From Terrirhizobium terrae (GTDB lineage Bacteria; Pseudomonadota; Alphaproteobacteria; Rhizobiales; Rhizobiaceae), in contig NZ_CP104990.1 of the NCBI RefSeq assembly GCF_030323265.1, positions 558,001 to 622,000 of the forward strand: DNA of 64,000 nucleotides, given 5' to 3'. The position numbers and the translations under genes are program-made. Below the pieces are notes generated by a model. That model searched no databases. It saw only the letters and a program-made list of their open reading frames with translations, and had not been told where the DNA came from. Shown piece by piece: positions 1 to 8,388 of the stretch (within the stretch, counting starts at the first letter, position 1; the number at the start of each line of letters is the position of its first letter).

Positions 1-944
1 TCCAAGGTTGCGAGCAGATATTCTCCAGCGCCTTTCCATGTCACGTCGGTCGGTACATGCAGTGTCGTGAGGGCCGGTCTGAGATGCCTACTCCAATCCA
101 GGTCGTCGAAGCCGACGACCGACAGATCTCGGGGAACATGCATACCCCGGCGTTCGGCTTCGAGCATGACGCCATAGGCCAAAACATCATTGCCACATGC
201 GATGGCCGTCGGCGGGTTGTCGCCTATCAGCATTTGCCGGGCTGCTTCTCGAGCATCATCGAGCGTGTAGCGGACTTCGATATGCCAACGGCCAGGAAGA
301 TCCAGGCCGTTTTCCGTCAGGGCGCGCCGGAACCCGCGGATACGGGCGCTGGCTCGGTCATTGTTCCGCTGCAGTGCGCTGACGATGCCGATTTTTTCAT
401 GTCCTAGTGAGATCAGATGCATCATTGCCCGATAGGCGGCTGCCTCATTGTCAACGCCTATGCTGGCAGAGTCACCACTCGGATTATAGACGCCGACATT
501 GATGGAGGGGATGTTGCGGGCGACGAGAAGGTCCTTCAATGCCTGATGATGGCAGTCGCCGCGCAGGATTAATCCATCGATGCCGCGGCCGACGAGATTG
601 CGGGCCTGTTCAAGTTCAACATCAATGTCATAGCCATTGGTGGCGAGGATGAGCATGTAGCCGCGCGTCGAGAGGTATTTCTGCAATGCTTCGATGCCGC
701 GCGCGAACATGGCGTTGTCAATCGTGGGGATAATGGCGCCAATCGTGCGGGTGCGGTTGCTCGAAAGAGCGCGCGCCATGCCGTGCGGCACATATCCGGT
801 CTGGTCAACGATGGACTGGATACGCAGCCGCAGCTCCTCGCTGACGCTCTGGGGATTGTTGAGCGCGCGCGAGACTGTCGCGGTGGATACGCCTGAAAGC
901 CGCGCTATCGCCCGTATTCCCGTCTTTTCCTTTTCACCACCCAT
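1..944 (-). CDS. LacI-family transcriptional regulator (3' end cut by window edge)
   Basis: Transcription factor expected to repress the divergent sugar operon starting at 1177. The start at 944 gives MGGEKEKTGIRAIARLSG, and the helix-turn-helix with VSTATVSRALN lies at about residues 15-35. The hinge and sugar-binding periplasmic-protein-like core follow, with the typical VVGFDDLDWSRHLRPALTT stretch near the window edge. The frame is open to base 1, so only the last part of the core is missing. Two palindromes with a central CG step, typical LacI operators, lie between it and the operon. The family is clear; the effector is unknown and is presumably the sugar or a pathway intermediate. Confidence 0.93.
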   Translation of the reverse strand, partial: MGGEKEKTGIRAIARLSGVSTATVSRALNNPQSVSEELRLRIQSIVDQTGYVPHGMARALSSNRTRTIGAIIPTIDNAMFARGIEALQKYLSTRGYMLILATNGYDIDVELEQARNLVGRGIDGLILRGDCHHQALKDLLVARNIPSINVGVYNPSGDSASIGVDNEAAAYRAMMHLISLGHEKIGIVSALQRNNDRASARIRGFRRALTENGLDLPGRWHIEVRYTLDDAREAARQMLIGDNPPTAIACGNDVLAYGVMLEAERRGMHVPRDLSVVGFDDLDWSRHLRPALTTLHVPTDVTWKGAGEYLLATL

Positions 945-958
945 AGATCAATCCGCTT

Positions 959-970
959 GTAACGTTACAT
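959..970. promoter_or_regulatory. LacI-type operator 1 (perfect palindrome)
   Basis: TGTAACGTTACA is a perfect 12-base palindrome centred on CG, 15 bases before the start of the LacI gene that reads leftward. It shares the TGTAAC half-site with the second palindrome at 1077-1090. The position suggests autoregulation. Confidence 0.7.
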
Positions 971-1076
971 TAGCTTAGCGATGGCTTTCCCCTCTTTGTC
1001 AAACGAATTTCATGCTGCATTGCAGAGATAAATTATGCTGAATATCATGATTGACAGCACAGCAAAGGTAAGTCTA

Positions 1077-1090
1077 TGTAACCGGTTACA
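1077..1090. promoter_or_regulatory. LacI-type operator 2 (perfect palindrome)
   Basis: TGTAACCGGTTACA is a perfect 14-base palindrome about 87 bases before the binding-protein gene. Its centre lies about 119 bases from that of operator 1. Two sites this far apart would allow a bound tetramer to loop the divergent promoter region. The binding claim is inference from symmetry and position. Confidence 0.72.
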
Positions 1091-1176
1091 TGATCAATGT
1101 TCGGGAGAAACGCTCGGTCATGTCGCTCGAGGAGGAGCGTTGGAAACCGCCAAATGGCGGCGAAGTGGAGGAAAGC

Positions 1177-2472
1177 ATGACGAAAATCTCCGCAGTCCGT
1201 ATTTTATTTGCATCCTGCACATTCATCGTGGGTGCGGTCAGTCCTGCTCTAGCGTTTGACTGGAAAGCGCATGACGGTGAGACGGTTTCATTTCTGGCCA
1301 ACAACAATCCATGGTCGCAGGCTCTTTTGACCTACAAGGATGAGTTTACTGAGCTGACGGGCATCACACTCAAGGTCGATTCCTATCAGGAGCAGCAAAT
1401 GCGCCAGCGCCTGATGACCGTGCTCAATTCCAGGAGCGATGAAGTCGACGTCTTCATGACGCTGGCCTCACGCGAGGGGCAGCAGTTCGCCGCATCTGGC
1501 TGGTACGCGGATCTTTCGGACTATGCACAGAAAGACGCCGCACCCGATTACGATTTTGGCGGCATTAGCCCGGCGCTCGTCAAGGCGGCAACCTTTGACG
1601 GCAAACTTACGAGCGTGCCGCTCAACCTTGAAGGGCCGCTTCTCTATTACCGGACTGATATCTTCCAGAAATGCGGGATCTCCAAGCCTGCATCACTTGA
1701 CGACCTTGCAGTCGCCGCAAAGAAGATCAGCGAATGCGAAAGCGGCATGACGCCGATCACTTCGCGCGGTCTGAAGGCAGCGCTCGCCTATACGTTCAGC
1801 AACGTACTTCACAACATGGGCGGCCAGTATATCGTCGACGGCAAGTCCGCCCTGTGCGCGCCGGCCGGCCAGAAGGCGATCAGCTATTATGGAGGCCTTC
1901 TCAAGGATTTCGGCCCGCCGGGCTCGTCCAACTACAGCTTCTACCAGATTTCGGCGCTCTACCGCGCCGGGCGGGCTGCAATGGCCTTTGAATCCTCCAA
2001 TGAACTGCGTACCATCATGGAAGGTGGCGAACGTCTTGAGGACACGGACGTGATACCGCTGCCGCAAGGTGAAGCCGGCAGCGTGCCGACGGCCATCGGC
2101 TGGGGCCTGGCGATTTCCGCCAACAGCGCCAAGAAGGATGCTGCCTGGTATTTCGTGCAATGGGCGTCAAGTCCGGAAATACAGAAGCGTCTGGCGATCC
2201 AGGGCATCGCCGCACCGCGCATTTCGGTTTCCGATGATCCGGAATACAAGAAGTGGATTTCGGAGGCTCCCGTGCGTGCCAGCTGGCAGGCGGCGCTCGA
2301 CGAACTCGCCTCGAAGGGATCTTCGGAGGTCGGCTATCCGATCGTCGCCAACCCTGAATCCCGCGATTACATCGGGCAGGCCGTGCAAGACGTACTTCTC
2401 GATCAACGTCCGGTCGCAGAGGCTTGTGCCGCAGCCGATAGCGCGCTCGACGGCCTGATCGCCCGCAAGTGA
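1177..2472 (+). CDS. Carbohydrate ABC transporter, substrate-binding protein (CUT1)
   Basis: Periplasmic receptor, 431 residues, delivering a sugar to the permeases that follow. The start at 1177 is preceded by GAGGAAAG and gives MTKISAVRILFASC followed by a hydrophobic stretch ending in ALA, a standard Sec signal peptide. An in-frame extension back to 1090 would put the signal inside the protein, so it was rejected. The body has the extracellular solute-binding family 1 pattern (early NNNPW, then EVDVFMTLASREGQQ, late AAWYFVQWASSPEIQKRLA). First gene of the operon and directly behind the LacI operators. The sugar cannot be read from sequence; the neighbouring enzymes suggest a hexose derivative or sulfo-sugar. 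Confidence 0.92.
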   Translation: MTKISAVRILFASCTFIVGAVSPALAFDWKAHDGETVSFLANNNPWSQALLTYKDEFTELTGITLKVDSYQEQQMRQRLMTVLNSRSDEVDVFMTLASREGQQFAASGWYADLSDYAQKDAAPDYDFGGISPALVKAATFDGKLTSVPLNLEGPLLYYRTDIFQKCGISKPASLDDLAVAAKKISECESGMTPITSRGLKAALAYTFSNVLHNMGGQYIVDGKSALCAPAGQKAISYYGGLLKDFGPPGSSNYSFYQISALYRAGRAAMAFESSNELRTIMEGGERLEDTDVIPLPQGEAGSVPTAIGWGLAISANSAKKDAAWYFVQWASSPEIQKRLAIQGIAAPRISVSDDPEYKKWISEAPVRASWQAALDELASKGSSEVGYPIVANPESRDYIGQAVQDVLLDQRPVAEACAAADSALDGLIARK

Positions 2473-2494
2473 TCTGATCCACCTTTGAAAAATC

Positions 2495-2519
2495 GCGTCC
2501 CCTCCGCGAGCGGGGTCGC
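2495..2519 (+). promoter_or_regulatory. Stem-loop after binding-protein gene
   Basis: GCGTCCCC at 2495-2502 pairs with GGGGTCGC at 2512-2519 (7 of 8 pairs) around a 9-base loop. There is no T run after it, so it is more likely a 3' stabiliser of the binding-protein message, or a partial terminator that sets higher receptor than permease levels, than a full terminator. A similar hairpin follows the other CUT1 binding protein at 48175-48206. Confidence 0.5.
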
Positions 2520-2549
2520 CAATCCTCGAACGTGATTGGAGAGCCCTCC

Positions 2550-3425
2550 ATGAAACCAGGCTTGAACGACAGCCAGGGACGGCAGCTTGCGGCCTTATCG
2601 GCACCGGCGGTAATATTTACCGTCGCGATGATCGCCTTTCCGGTCGTCTACACGATCTGGCTCGGGTTTCAGTCCTTTTCCAGCAGCGGCGAAGCAAGCT
2701 ATGCCGGCTTGTCGAACTACGCGACGCTGGTGAAGGACGGCGAGTTCTGGAACGGGCTCTACGTCACCTTCGCGCTCTACATCCTGTCGATGATACTGCA
2801 GCTCTTTTTCGGCATCTGGCTCGCAATGCTGCTTTTTCATTCCAAGAAGCTGTCTGGCTTCCTGCGTTCGCTGCTGATCTCGCCCTTCATGATGCCGCCG
2901 GTCGTGGCTGGCATGATGTGGCTCGTCATTCTCGACCCTTCGCTCGGCGCGGCCAACTACTTACTGGAGGCGGCAGGCCTGCCGGCCTCGGAATGGCTGG
3001 CCTCACCGACTTGGGTCATCCCGACCGTCGCTTTGATCGACACCTGGCAATGGGCACCCTACGTCGCACTGATCGTGCTCGGCGGCCTGCAGTCGCTGCC
3101 GCCGAGCGTCTACGAAGCCGCCCAGATCGACGGCGCTTCGCCGACCCGCATCTTCTGGAAGATCACGCTTCCGCTGCTCCTGCCGACCATCGTAACCGCG
3201 GCGGTGCTGCGCAGCGTCGACCTACTGCGCTTCTTCGACATCATCTACATCACCACCCAGGGCGGGCCGGGCAATGCGTCGAATACGCTCAACATCTACG
3301 GTTTTCGCGTCGGCTTCGAGTTCTTCAATATCGGCTACGCCAGCGCGCTGATGATCACGCTGTCGGCCATTGTGCTCGTCGCCGTCCTGATGCTCAACCG
3401 CCTGCGCGCCGCCGTGGCCTGGTAA
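2550..3425 (+). CDS. Carbohydrate ABC transporter permease 1 (MalF/UgpA type)
   Basis: Inner-membrane permease, 291 residues. ATG at 2550 follows GGAGAG; a GTG at 2532 in the same frame was rejected because it lies in front of this ribosome site. About six membrane segments can be seen (first at residues 15-35, VIFTVAMIAFPVVYTIWLG). The EAA loop YEAAQIDGASPTRIFWKITLPLLLP, which contacts the ATPase, lies near residue 195. Pairs with the permease at 3436 and the ATPase at 5271. Family assignment is firm; substrate unknown. Confidence 0.93.
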   Translation: MKPGLNDSQGRQLAALSAPAVIFTVAMIAFPVVYTIWLGFQSFSSSGEASYAGLSNYATLVKDGEFWNGLYVTFALYILSMILQLFFGIWLAMLLFHSKKLSGFLRSLLISPFMMPPVVAGMMWLVILDPSLGAANYLLEAAGLPASEWLASPTWVIPTVALIDTWQWAPYVALIVLGGLQSLPPSVYEAAQIDGASPTRIFWKITLPLLLPTIVTAAVLRSVDLLRFFDIIYITTQGGPGNASNTLNIYGFRVGFEFFNIGYASALMITLSAIVLVAVLMLNRLRAAVAW

Positions 3426-3435
3426 GGAGAAGACG

Positions 3436-4263
3436 ATGAACGGAACCCAACAATCCGATCGCTGGCTCCACTGGCTGAACACGCTTCAGCTGACCATCGC
3501 CGGCATCCTCATCCTGGCGCCGACCGTGTGGATGGTGCTTTCCTCCTTCAAGCCATCCTTCGAGGTGACGTCCTATCCGCCGACGCTGATCTTCCAGCCT
3601 ACCTTCGAGAACTACACCATTCTCTGGGAAACCACGCCGTTCCTGTCCTATGCGGTGAACAGCTTCGTCGTGACGATCGGTTCGACTCTGCTCGGTCTCA
3701 TCTTCGGCATTCCGGCCGCCTTCGCCGTCTCCTGGTCGCGGGTCACCTGGCCGGCGATCTTGACGCTTGCGGCACGCATGGCGCCGGGCACGCTCTTTCT
3801 TCTGCCCTGGTACATCATGTTCCGCGAGGTCGGCCTTATCGGCTCGTACACGGCGTTGATCCTCAGCCATGCGGTCATCACCATGCCGATCGTCATCTGG
3901 GTTCTGCTGCCGTTCTTCGACAATATTCCGCGCAGCGTCTTCGAGGCGGCTCAGATCGACGGCTGCTCGGTTCCGCGTGTTCTATGGAAGATAGCGATGC
4001 CGCTGGTCGGCTCGGGCATTGCGGTGTCTTCCATTCTCGCCTTCGTTTTCTCCTGGAACTTCTTTCTCTTCGCGCTGGTGCTGTCGAACTCCGACACCAA
4101 AACGCTGATCGCCGCCGCATTCAATTTCGTCGGGGAGGGGTCAACCCAATGGGGATCGCTAATGGCGGCTGCAACGCTGATCGCGCTGCCGCCCCTGGTG
4201 CTCGCCATTCTGGTCCAGCGCTGGCTCGTTTCCGGCCTCACTCTCGGCGCCGTCAAAGGATGA
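3436..4263 (+). CDS. Carbohydrate ABC transporter permease 2 (MalG/UgpE type)
   Basis: Second membrane subunit, 275 residues, ten bases after permease 1, with AAGGAGAAG just before the start. It has the MalG-type layout: an N-terminal membrane helix (LTIAGILILAPTVWMVLSSF), a periplasmic region with YPPTLIFQPTFENYTIL, and the coupling loop FEAAQIDGCSVPRVLWKIAMPL near residue 170. It ends in LTLGAVKG, the usual MalG-family tail. The stop overlaps the next start (ATGA), so translation is probably coupled to the dehydrogenase. Confidence 0.93.
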   Translation: MNGTQQSDRWLHWLNTLQLTIAGILILAPTVWMVLSSFKPSFEVTSYPPTLIFQPTFENYTILWETTPFLSYAVNSFVVTIGSTLLGLIFGIPAAFAVSWSRVTWPAILTLAARMAPGTLFLLPWYIMFREVGLIGSYTALILSHAVITMPIVIWVLLPFFDNIPRSVFEAAQIDGCSVPRVLWKIAMPLVGSGIAVSSILAFVFSWNFFLFALVLSNSDTKTLIAAAFNFVGEGSTQWGSLMAAATLIALPPLVLAILVQRWLVSGLTLGAVKG

Positions 4264-5267
4264 CCATCATGAGCGACAGACAAAACTCCCGCATGCGCGC
4301 CTCCGTCTTTCATGGAGACCGCCGCATCACAATCGAGGATCAGGACATTCCCGCCGTCGGCGAGGGCGAGGTTCTGGTCAGGGTCGAGCGTACCGCGCTC
4401 TGCGGCTCGGATTTCAAGCTCTGGTACAAGGGTGCCGAATTCACCGCCGGCCACGAAATCTTCGGCACGGTCGAACAACCCGGTCATCCGCGCCACGGCC
4501 AGCGCAATGTCGTCTACATTCCCTTGCATTGCGATCGCTGCGAGGCGTGCCGGGCCGGCGACACGCAGATGTGCCTGGAAGTGTCGAGCCTGATCGGCTG
4601 GAACCGCCCGGGCGGCTATGCCGAATATCTGCCGGTGCCGGAAAACTGCCTTCTGCCGGTGCCCGACGATATCGACGATGATCTGGCGCCGCTCCTGCTC
4701 GACACGATCGGCACGTCCGCCCATGCAGTTCGTTTCGCCATGCCGCTCGTACCACCGGAGGAGAATTCAGCGGTTCTGGTCACGGGAGCCGGTCCGGTCG
4801 GCCTCGGCGTCGTGCTGGCGCTGCAAAGCCTCGGATATACCGACATCCATGTCAGTGATCCGAACGAGGAGCGGCTTTCGATCGCACTCTCCTTCGGCGC
4901 CAAATCCCATCCGGTCGGTTCCAAGGATCGCCGCTTCAAGCTGATCTTCGAGTGCTCCGGCGCTCATGCCGCCCGCAATCTCGGCATCGAACTGGTGCTG
5001 CCGCGCGGCGCCCTGATGCTGGTCGGCGAAAACGCCGCGCCCTGGACGATCGAGGAGGGCAAGATCTTTCGCCGAAAGGATTTCTACATGATCCGGACCT
5101 TCTATTTCCCGATCAGGGATTTCGAGCCGAACGTCGAGCTCTTGAGAAAGAACCGGGAAAAATACCGCCGCTTCGTCGATGCCGCCTTCGGGCTCGACGC
5201 GCTGCCGGAAAATTTCGCCCGCTTCGCCGAAGGCAAGCTGATCAAACCAGTCCTTTCTTTCGGGTGA
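4260..5267 (+). CDS. Zinc-dependent alcohol/polyol dehydrogenase (MDR family)
   Basis: Medium-chain dehydrogenase, 335 residues, probably oxidising a hydroxyl of the imported sugar or polyol with NAD(P). The catalytic zinc site starts with CGSD near residue 48 and continues with GHE. The structural zinc motif C-x2-C-x2-C-x7-C is complete (CDRCEACRAGDTQMC). The nucleotide-binding turn is VTGAGPVGLGVVLA. The start at 4260 overlaps the permease stop by four bases; ATG at 4269 is the alternative. Much upstream frame is open but lies inside the permease gene and is a shadow. An enzyme inserted between permease and ATPase genes shows that transport and catabolism form one operon. Confidence 0.88.
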   Translation: MTIMSDRQNSRMRASVFHGDRRITIEDQDIPAVGEGEVLVRVERTALCGSDFKLWYKGAEFTAGHEIFGTVEQPGHPRHGQRNVVYIPLHCDRCEACRAGDTQMCLEVSSLIGWNRPGGYAEYLPVPENCLLPVPDDIDDDLAPLLLDTIGTSAHAVRFAMPLVPPEENSAVLVTGAGPVGLGVVLALQSLGYTDIHVSDPNEERLSIALSFGAKSHPVGSKDRRFKLIFECSGAHAARNLGIELVLPRGALMLVGENAAPWTIEEGKIFRRKDFYMIRTFYFPIRDFEPNVELLRKNREKYRRFVDAAFGLDALPENFARFAEGKLIKPVLSFG

Positions 5268-5270
5268 TCC

Positions 5271-6347
5271 ATGGCCTCAATCAGCATCAAGAACCTCGTC
5301 AAGAAATTCGGCGAACTCACCATCATCCCGGGCCTCGACCTTGAGATCGCCGACGAGGAATTTGTCGTCTTCGTCGGCCCGTCCGGCTGCGGCAAATCCA
5401 CGCTGCTGCGCATCATCGCGGGCCTCGAACCTTCAAGCGGCGGCGATCTCTTCATCGGCGAGACGAAGGTCAACAACGTCCCGCCGTCGAAGCGTGACAT
5501 CGCCATGGTCTTCCAGGACTATGCGCTGTATCCGCACATGACCGTCTACGACAACATGGCCTTCGCGCTCGAACTGCGCAGCATGACCAAGGCGGAAATC
5601 GACCAGCGGGTACGCCGCGCGGCCGGCCTCCTGCACATCGAGCCCTTCCTCGACCGCAAGCCGAAGGCGCTGTCCGGCGGCCAGCGCCAGCGCGTCGCCA
5701 TGGGCCGTGCCATCGTGCGCGATCCGAAGGTCTTCCTGTTCGATGAACCCCTGTCGAACCTCGATGCCAAACTCCGCAACCAGGTACGCGCCGAAATCAA
5801 GGCGCTTTCCCAGGAGCTCAAGACGACGATGATCTTCGTCACCCACGACCAGGTGGAGGCGATGACGATGGCGGACCGCATCGTCGTCTTGAAGAGCGGC
5901 GAAATCCAGCAATACGGACGGCCTGAAGAGGTCTACGAGCTTCCCGAGAACCAGTTCGTTGCGGGGTTCATCGGATCGCCGGCAATGAACTTCTTCGACA
6001 TCCGACGTGCCGGAGACGGCTTCGTGCTCGCCGATGCGCAGGAGCTTGCGGCACCCGTGCCGGATACAGCCAAGGCCGCACTGGCCTCGATCCAGGAAGC
6101 CGTACTCGGCATCCGTCCGGAGCATTTCGTCCATGCCCCGGATGATCCGAAGGCCTTTGGCGTGACGATTGAACTGGTCGAGCCGCTGGGCTCCGACACG
6201 CTGATCCATTTCACGCTCGCCAGCGTGAAAACGGTCGCTAGGGTCAATCCCGAGCTTCGGCCAAAAGTCGGTGAGCAGCTAAAGCTGGCTGCGCAACCGG
6301 GTAAGGCTCATGTCTTCGATAAGGCATCCGGAAAGGCGCTCAGATGA
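5271..6347 (+). CDS. Carbohydrate ABC transporter ATPase (MalK/UgpC type)
   Basis: ATP-binding subunit, 358 residues, with every expected motif: Walker [10 protein letters not shown] near residue 37, Q-loop QDYALYPHMTVYDN, signature LSGGQRQRVAMGRA, Walker B VFLFDEPLSNLDA and H-loop VTHDQVEAM. The C-terminal third is the regulatory TOBE-type domain with VLGIRPEHF. Three bases separate it from the dehydrogenase, and its stop overlaps the kinase start (ATGA). It completes the importer encoded from 1177. ATPases of this type can serve more than one importer, so it might also energise others. Confidence 0.95.
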   Translation: MASISIKNLVKKFGELTIIPGLDLEIADEEFVVFVGPSGCGKSTLLRIIAGLEPSSGGDLFIGETKVNNVPPSKRDIAMVFQDYALYPHMTVYDNMAFALELRSMTKAEIDQRVRRAAGLLHIEPFLDRKPKALSGGQRQRVAMGRAIVRDPKVFLFDEPLSNLDAKLRNQVRAEIKALSQELKTTMIFVTHDQVEAMTMADRIVVLKSGEIQQYGRPEEVYELPENQFVAGFIGSPAMNFFDIRRAGDGFVLADAQELAAPVPDTAKAALASIQEAVLGIRPEHFVHAPDDPKAFGVTIELVEPLGSDTLIHFTLASVKTVARVNPELRPKVGEQLKLAAQPGKAHVFDKASGKALR

Positions 6348-7282
6348 TCGGCGGGATAGCCATATCTGACGATGCCCATCCGAAGGTGATCTGCCTGGGC
6401 TTATCGGCGCTCGACCGCATCTGGCGGGTACAGGTGCCGTTTTCCGGCGGCAGCGAGAAGATCCGGGCAGGAGAACACTTGACCGAGCCCGGCGGCATGG
6501 CGGCCAATGCCGCTGTTGCCGTGGCGCGGCTGGGCGGTAAGGTTTTCTTCTGGGGCAGGGCGGGCAAGGATGATGCTGGCCGCGCCATGGCGGATGCCTT
6601 TACGACCGAAGGTGTCGATATCGTCTGCTTCCGACTTTTCGAAGACGGCGCCTCATCCGTCTCCGGCATCATCGTCGATCAGGCCGGGGAGAGGCAGATC
6701 GTCAATTTCCGTGGGTCCTTTCCAACAGATCCGGGCTGGCTGCCGCTTTCGAGCCTGGATGCAGACTGCGTGCTTGCCGATCCACGCTGGCCGCAAGGAG
6801 CCGAAGCGCTTTTTGCCAGGGCGCGGCAGCTGGACGTTCCCACCGTGCTTGACGGCGATGTCGCCGACACTGATGTATTCGAGCGTCTCCTGCCGTTCAC
6901 CGATCACGCAATCTTCTCCGAGCCTGGCCTCTCTGGCTTTGCCGGCCCCGATATAGGCGAGGCGCTGGCCCGTGCGGCCTCGTTCGGTTCCTCCATGGTC
7001 GCCGTCACCCGTGGCGACAAGGGTGTCGTCTGGCTCGAAGACGGCCAAGTTCACGAGATCCCTGCGCCGAAGGTGACCGCCATCGATACCACTGCCGCAG
7101 GCGACGTCTTCCATGGCGCCTACGCCTTCGCCATCGGCGCCGGCCTCGGGACCCGTGACAGCATGATCTTCGCCAGCGAAGTCGCCGCCTTGAAATGCAC
7201 TCGAGCCGGCGGCCGCGCTGCCATACCGACATTCGATGAAATCAGGTCTCTTGAAAGGACACACCATGCTCACACTCGGTAA
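6344..7282 (+). CDS. PfkB-family sugar kinase, YihV (sulfofructose kinase)-like
   Basis: Ribokinase-type kinase of 312 residues. The N-terminal GG motif is EPGGMAANAAVAVARLGG and the C-terminal signature is DTTAAGDVFHGAYAF, with Asp as catalytic base and the anion hole next to it. From memory of E. coli YihV, the 6-deoxy-6-sulfofructose kinase, several blocks agree closely: LADPRW plus the VLDGDV block, the FSEPGL block, and ALKCTRAGGRAAIP near the end. I infer a ketose or sulfo-ketose kinase. An alternative is a tagatose or fructose kinase. It is followed at once by the matching type of aldolase, and the gene overlaps it by 17 bases. Confidence 0.85.
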   Translation: MIGGIAISDDAHPKVICLGLSALDRIWRVQVPFSGGSEKIRAGEHLTEPGGMAANAAVAVARLGGKVFFWGRAGKDDAGRAMADAFTTEGVDIVCFRLFEDGASSVSGIIVDQAGERQIVNFRGSFPTDPGWLPLSSLDADCVLADPRWPQGAEALFARARQLDVPTVLDGDVADTDVFERLLPFTDHAIFSEPGLSGFAGPDIGEALARAASFGSSMVAVTRGDKGVVWLEDGQVHEIPAPKVTAIDTTAAGDVFHGAYAFAIGAGLGTRDSMIFASEVAALKCTRAGGRAAIPTFDEIRSLERTHHAHTR

Positions 7283-8312
7283 ATCCCGTGGCCTTGCCCG
7301 GCTGGCCAACAAGCAGGGCCATTTCTGCATGGTTGCGCTCGACCAGCGTCCGCCGCTGTTCGAAGCAATCGCCGCCGCGCGCGGCATCGACAAGACACAG
7401 GTGCCGTTTTCCGACGTGATCACCGCCAAACGGCTTCTGGTAGAGAACCTCTCGCCCCATTGCAGCTCCATGCTGTTCGATCCGAATTACGCGATCCCAG
7501 CGGCGATCGACGTTCTGCCGGCCGATTGCGGCCTGATCGTCACGCTTGAGGACCATCGTACCGAAGAGACGGAAGGCGGTCGCAAGTCCAAGGCGATAGC
7601 CGACTGGAGCGTCGAGAAGATCCGCCGCCTCGGCGGCGATGCCGTCAAGGTGCTCGCATGGTATCGCCCGGATGCCTCGCCTGATGTGGTCGAACACCAG
7701 AAGAAATTCGTCCGCCAGATCGGCGAGGACTGCAAGCGGTTCGACATCGCCTACGTGCTCGAACTCCTGGTCTTCCCGTTCCTCGGCACGGCCGGCCACA
7801 CGGCCGATTACGTGGAGTCCCCGAGCAAGCTGCCGGAACTGGTGATCGAAAGCGTTCGCGAATTCGCCAAGCCGGAATATGGCGTCGATCTTCTGAAGCT
7901 CGAAAGCCCGCTTGCCGCCAACAGCCTGCCTGCCCGTGACGGCAGCGAAACGGCGAAAACCGCGCAGAAGGAATTCGACGCGGTCGGCAAGATTTGCGCC
8001 GATGCCGGCATCCCGTGGGTGCTCCTGTCCGGCGGTGCTGCCCCGGAGAAATTCGAGCTCGTTCTCGATTATGCCTATGCGGCGGGCGCCGGCGGTTTCC
8101 TCGCAGGCCGGACGATCTGGCTCAACTCGATCCGTTCGCATTTCCCCGATACCACAGCCGTGGCCAAGTCCTTGGCGCAGGAAGGCGTTGCCGTCCTCGA
8201 CAGCCTCAGCCGTCTGACCGCCGAAAAGGCGCCGCGCTGGAAGGCACCGGCACCAGCCTTCCAGGCGATCAAGAACGAGGGCGATTTTGCACAGAGCTAT
8301 GCTGCCGCCTAG
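7266..8312 (+). CDS. LacD-like class I aldolase (tagatose-1,6-bisphosphate aldolase family)
   Basis: 348-residue aldolase of the LacD/YihT group, expected to cleave the phosphorylated ketose made by the preceding kinase into dihydroxyacetone phosphate and a three-carbon aldehyde. Visible family blocks are FCMVALDQRPPL near residue 20, GDAVKVLAWYRPD near 125, YVLELLVFPFLG near 165 and LLSGGAAPEKFELVL near 260. The Schiff-base lysine is probably the K of AVKVLAW or of LLKLESPL. The start at 7266 has AAAGGA nine bases before it; an earlier in-frame start lies deep in the kinase gene. Kinase plus LacD/YihT aldolase is the core of both the tagatose and the sulfo-EMP routes. Confidence 0.88.
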   Translation: MLTLGKSRGLARLANKQGHFCMVALDQRPPLFEAIAAARGIDKTQVPFSDVITAKRLLVENLSPHCSSMLFDPNYAIPAAIDVLPADCGLIVTLEDHRTEETEGGRKSKAIADWSVEKIRRLGGDAVKVLAWYRPDASPDVVEHQKKFVRQIGEDCKRFDIAYVLELLVFPFLGTAGHTADYVESPSKLPELVIESVREFAKPEYGVDLLKLESPLAANSLPARDGSETAKTAQKEFDAVGKICADAGIPWVLLSGGAAPEKFELVLDYAYAAGAGGFLAGRTIWLNSIRSHFPDTTAVAKSLAQEGVAVLDSLSRLTAEKAPRWKAPAPAFQAIKNEGDFAQSYAAA

Positions 8313-8321
8313 TGGAAAAGG

Positions 8322-8352
8322 ACCGGGCGCGGCGATCTCTCCTGCGCCCGGT
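8322..8352 (+). terminator. Stem-loop after aldolase gene, possible partial terminator
   Basis: ACCGGGCGC at 8322-8330 pairs perfectly with GCGCCCGGT at 8344-8352 around a 13-base loop. The bases after it are TGTATCTT, a weak T-rich tail. It would lower, not stop, reading into the SDR gene that starts at 8389. Confidence 0.5.
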
Positions 8353-8388
8353 TGTATCTTGAGAGTGTGATTGTAATTCGAGGCCACG

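Noticed and set aside
3528..4259. Long in-frame 5' extension of the zinc dehydrogenase through the permease gene
   Set aside because: It lies wholly inside the MalG-type gene in another frame, has no family similarity, and the ATGA overlap at 4260 gives the natural start.
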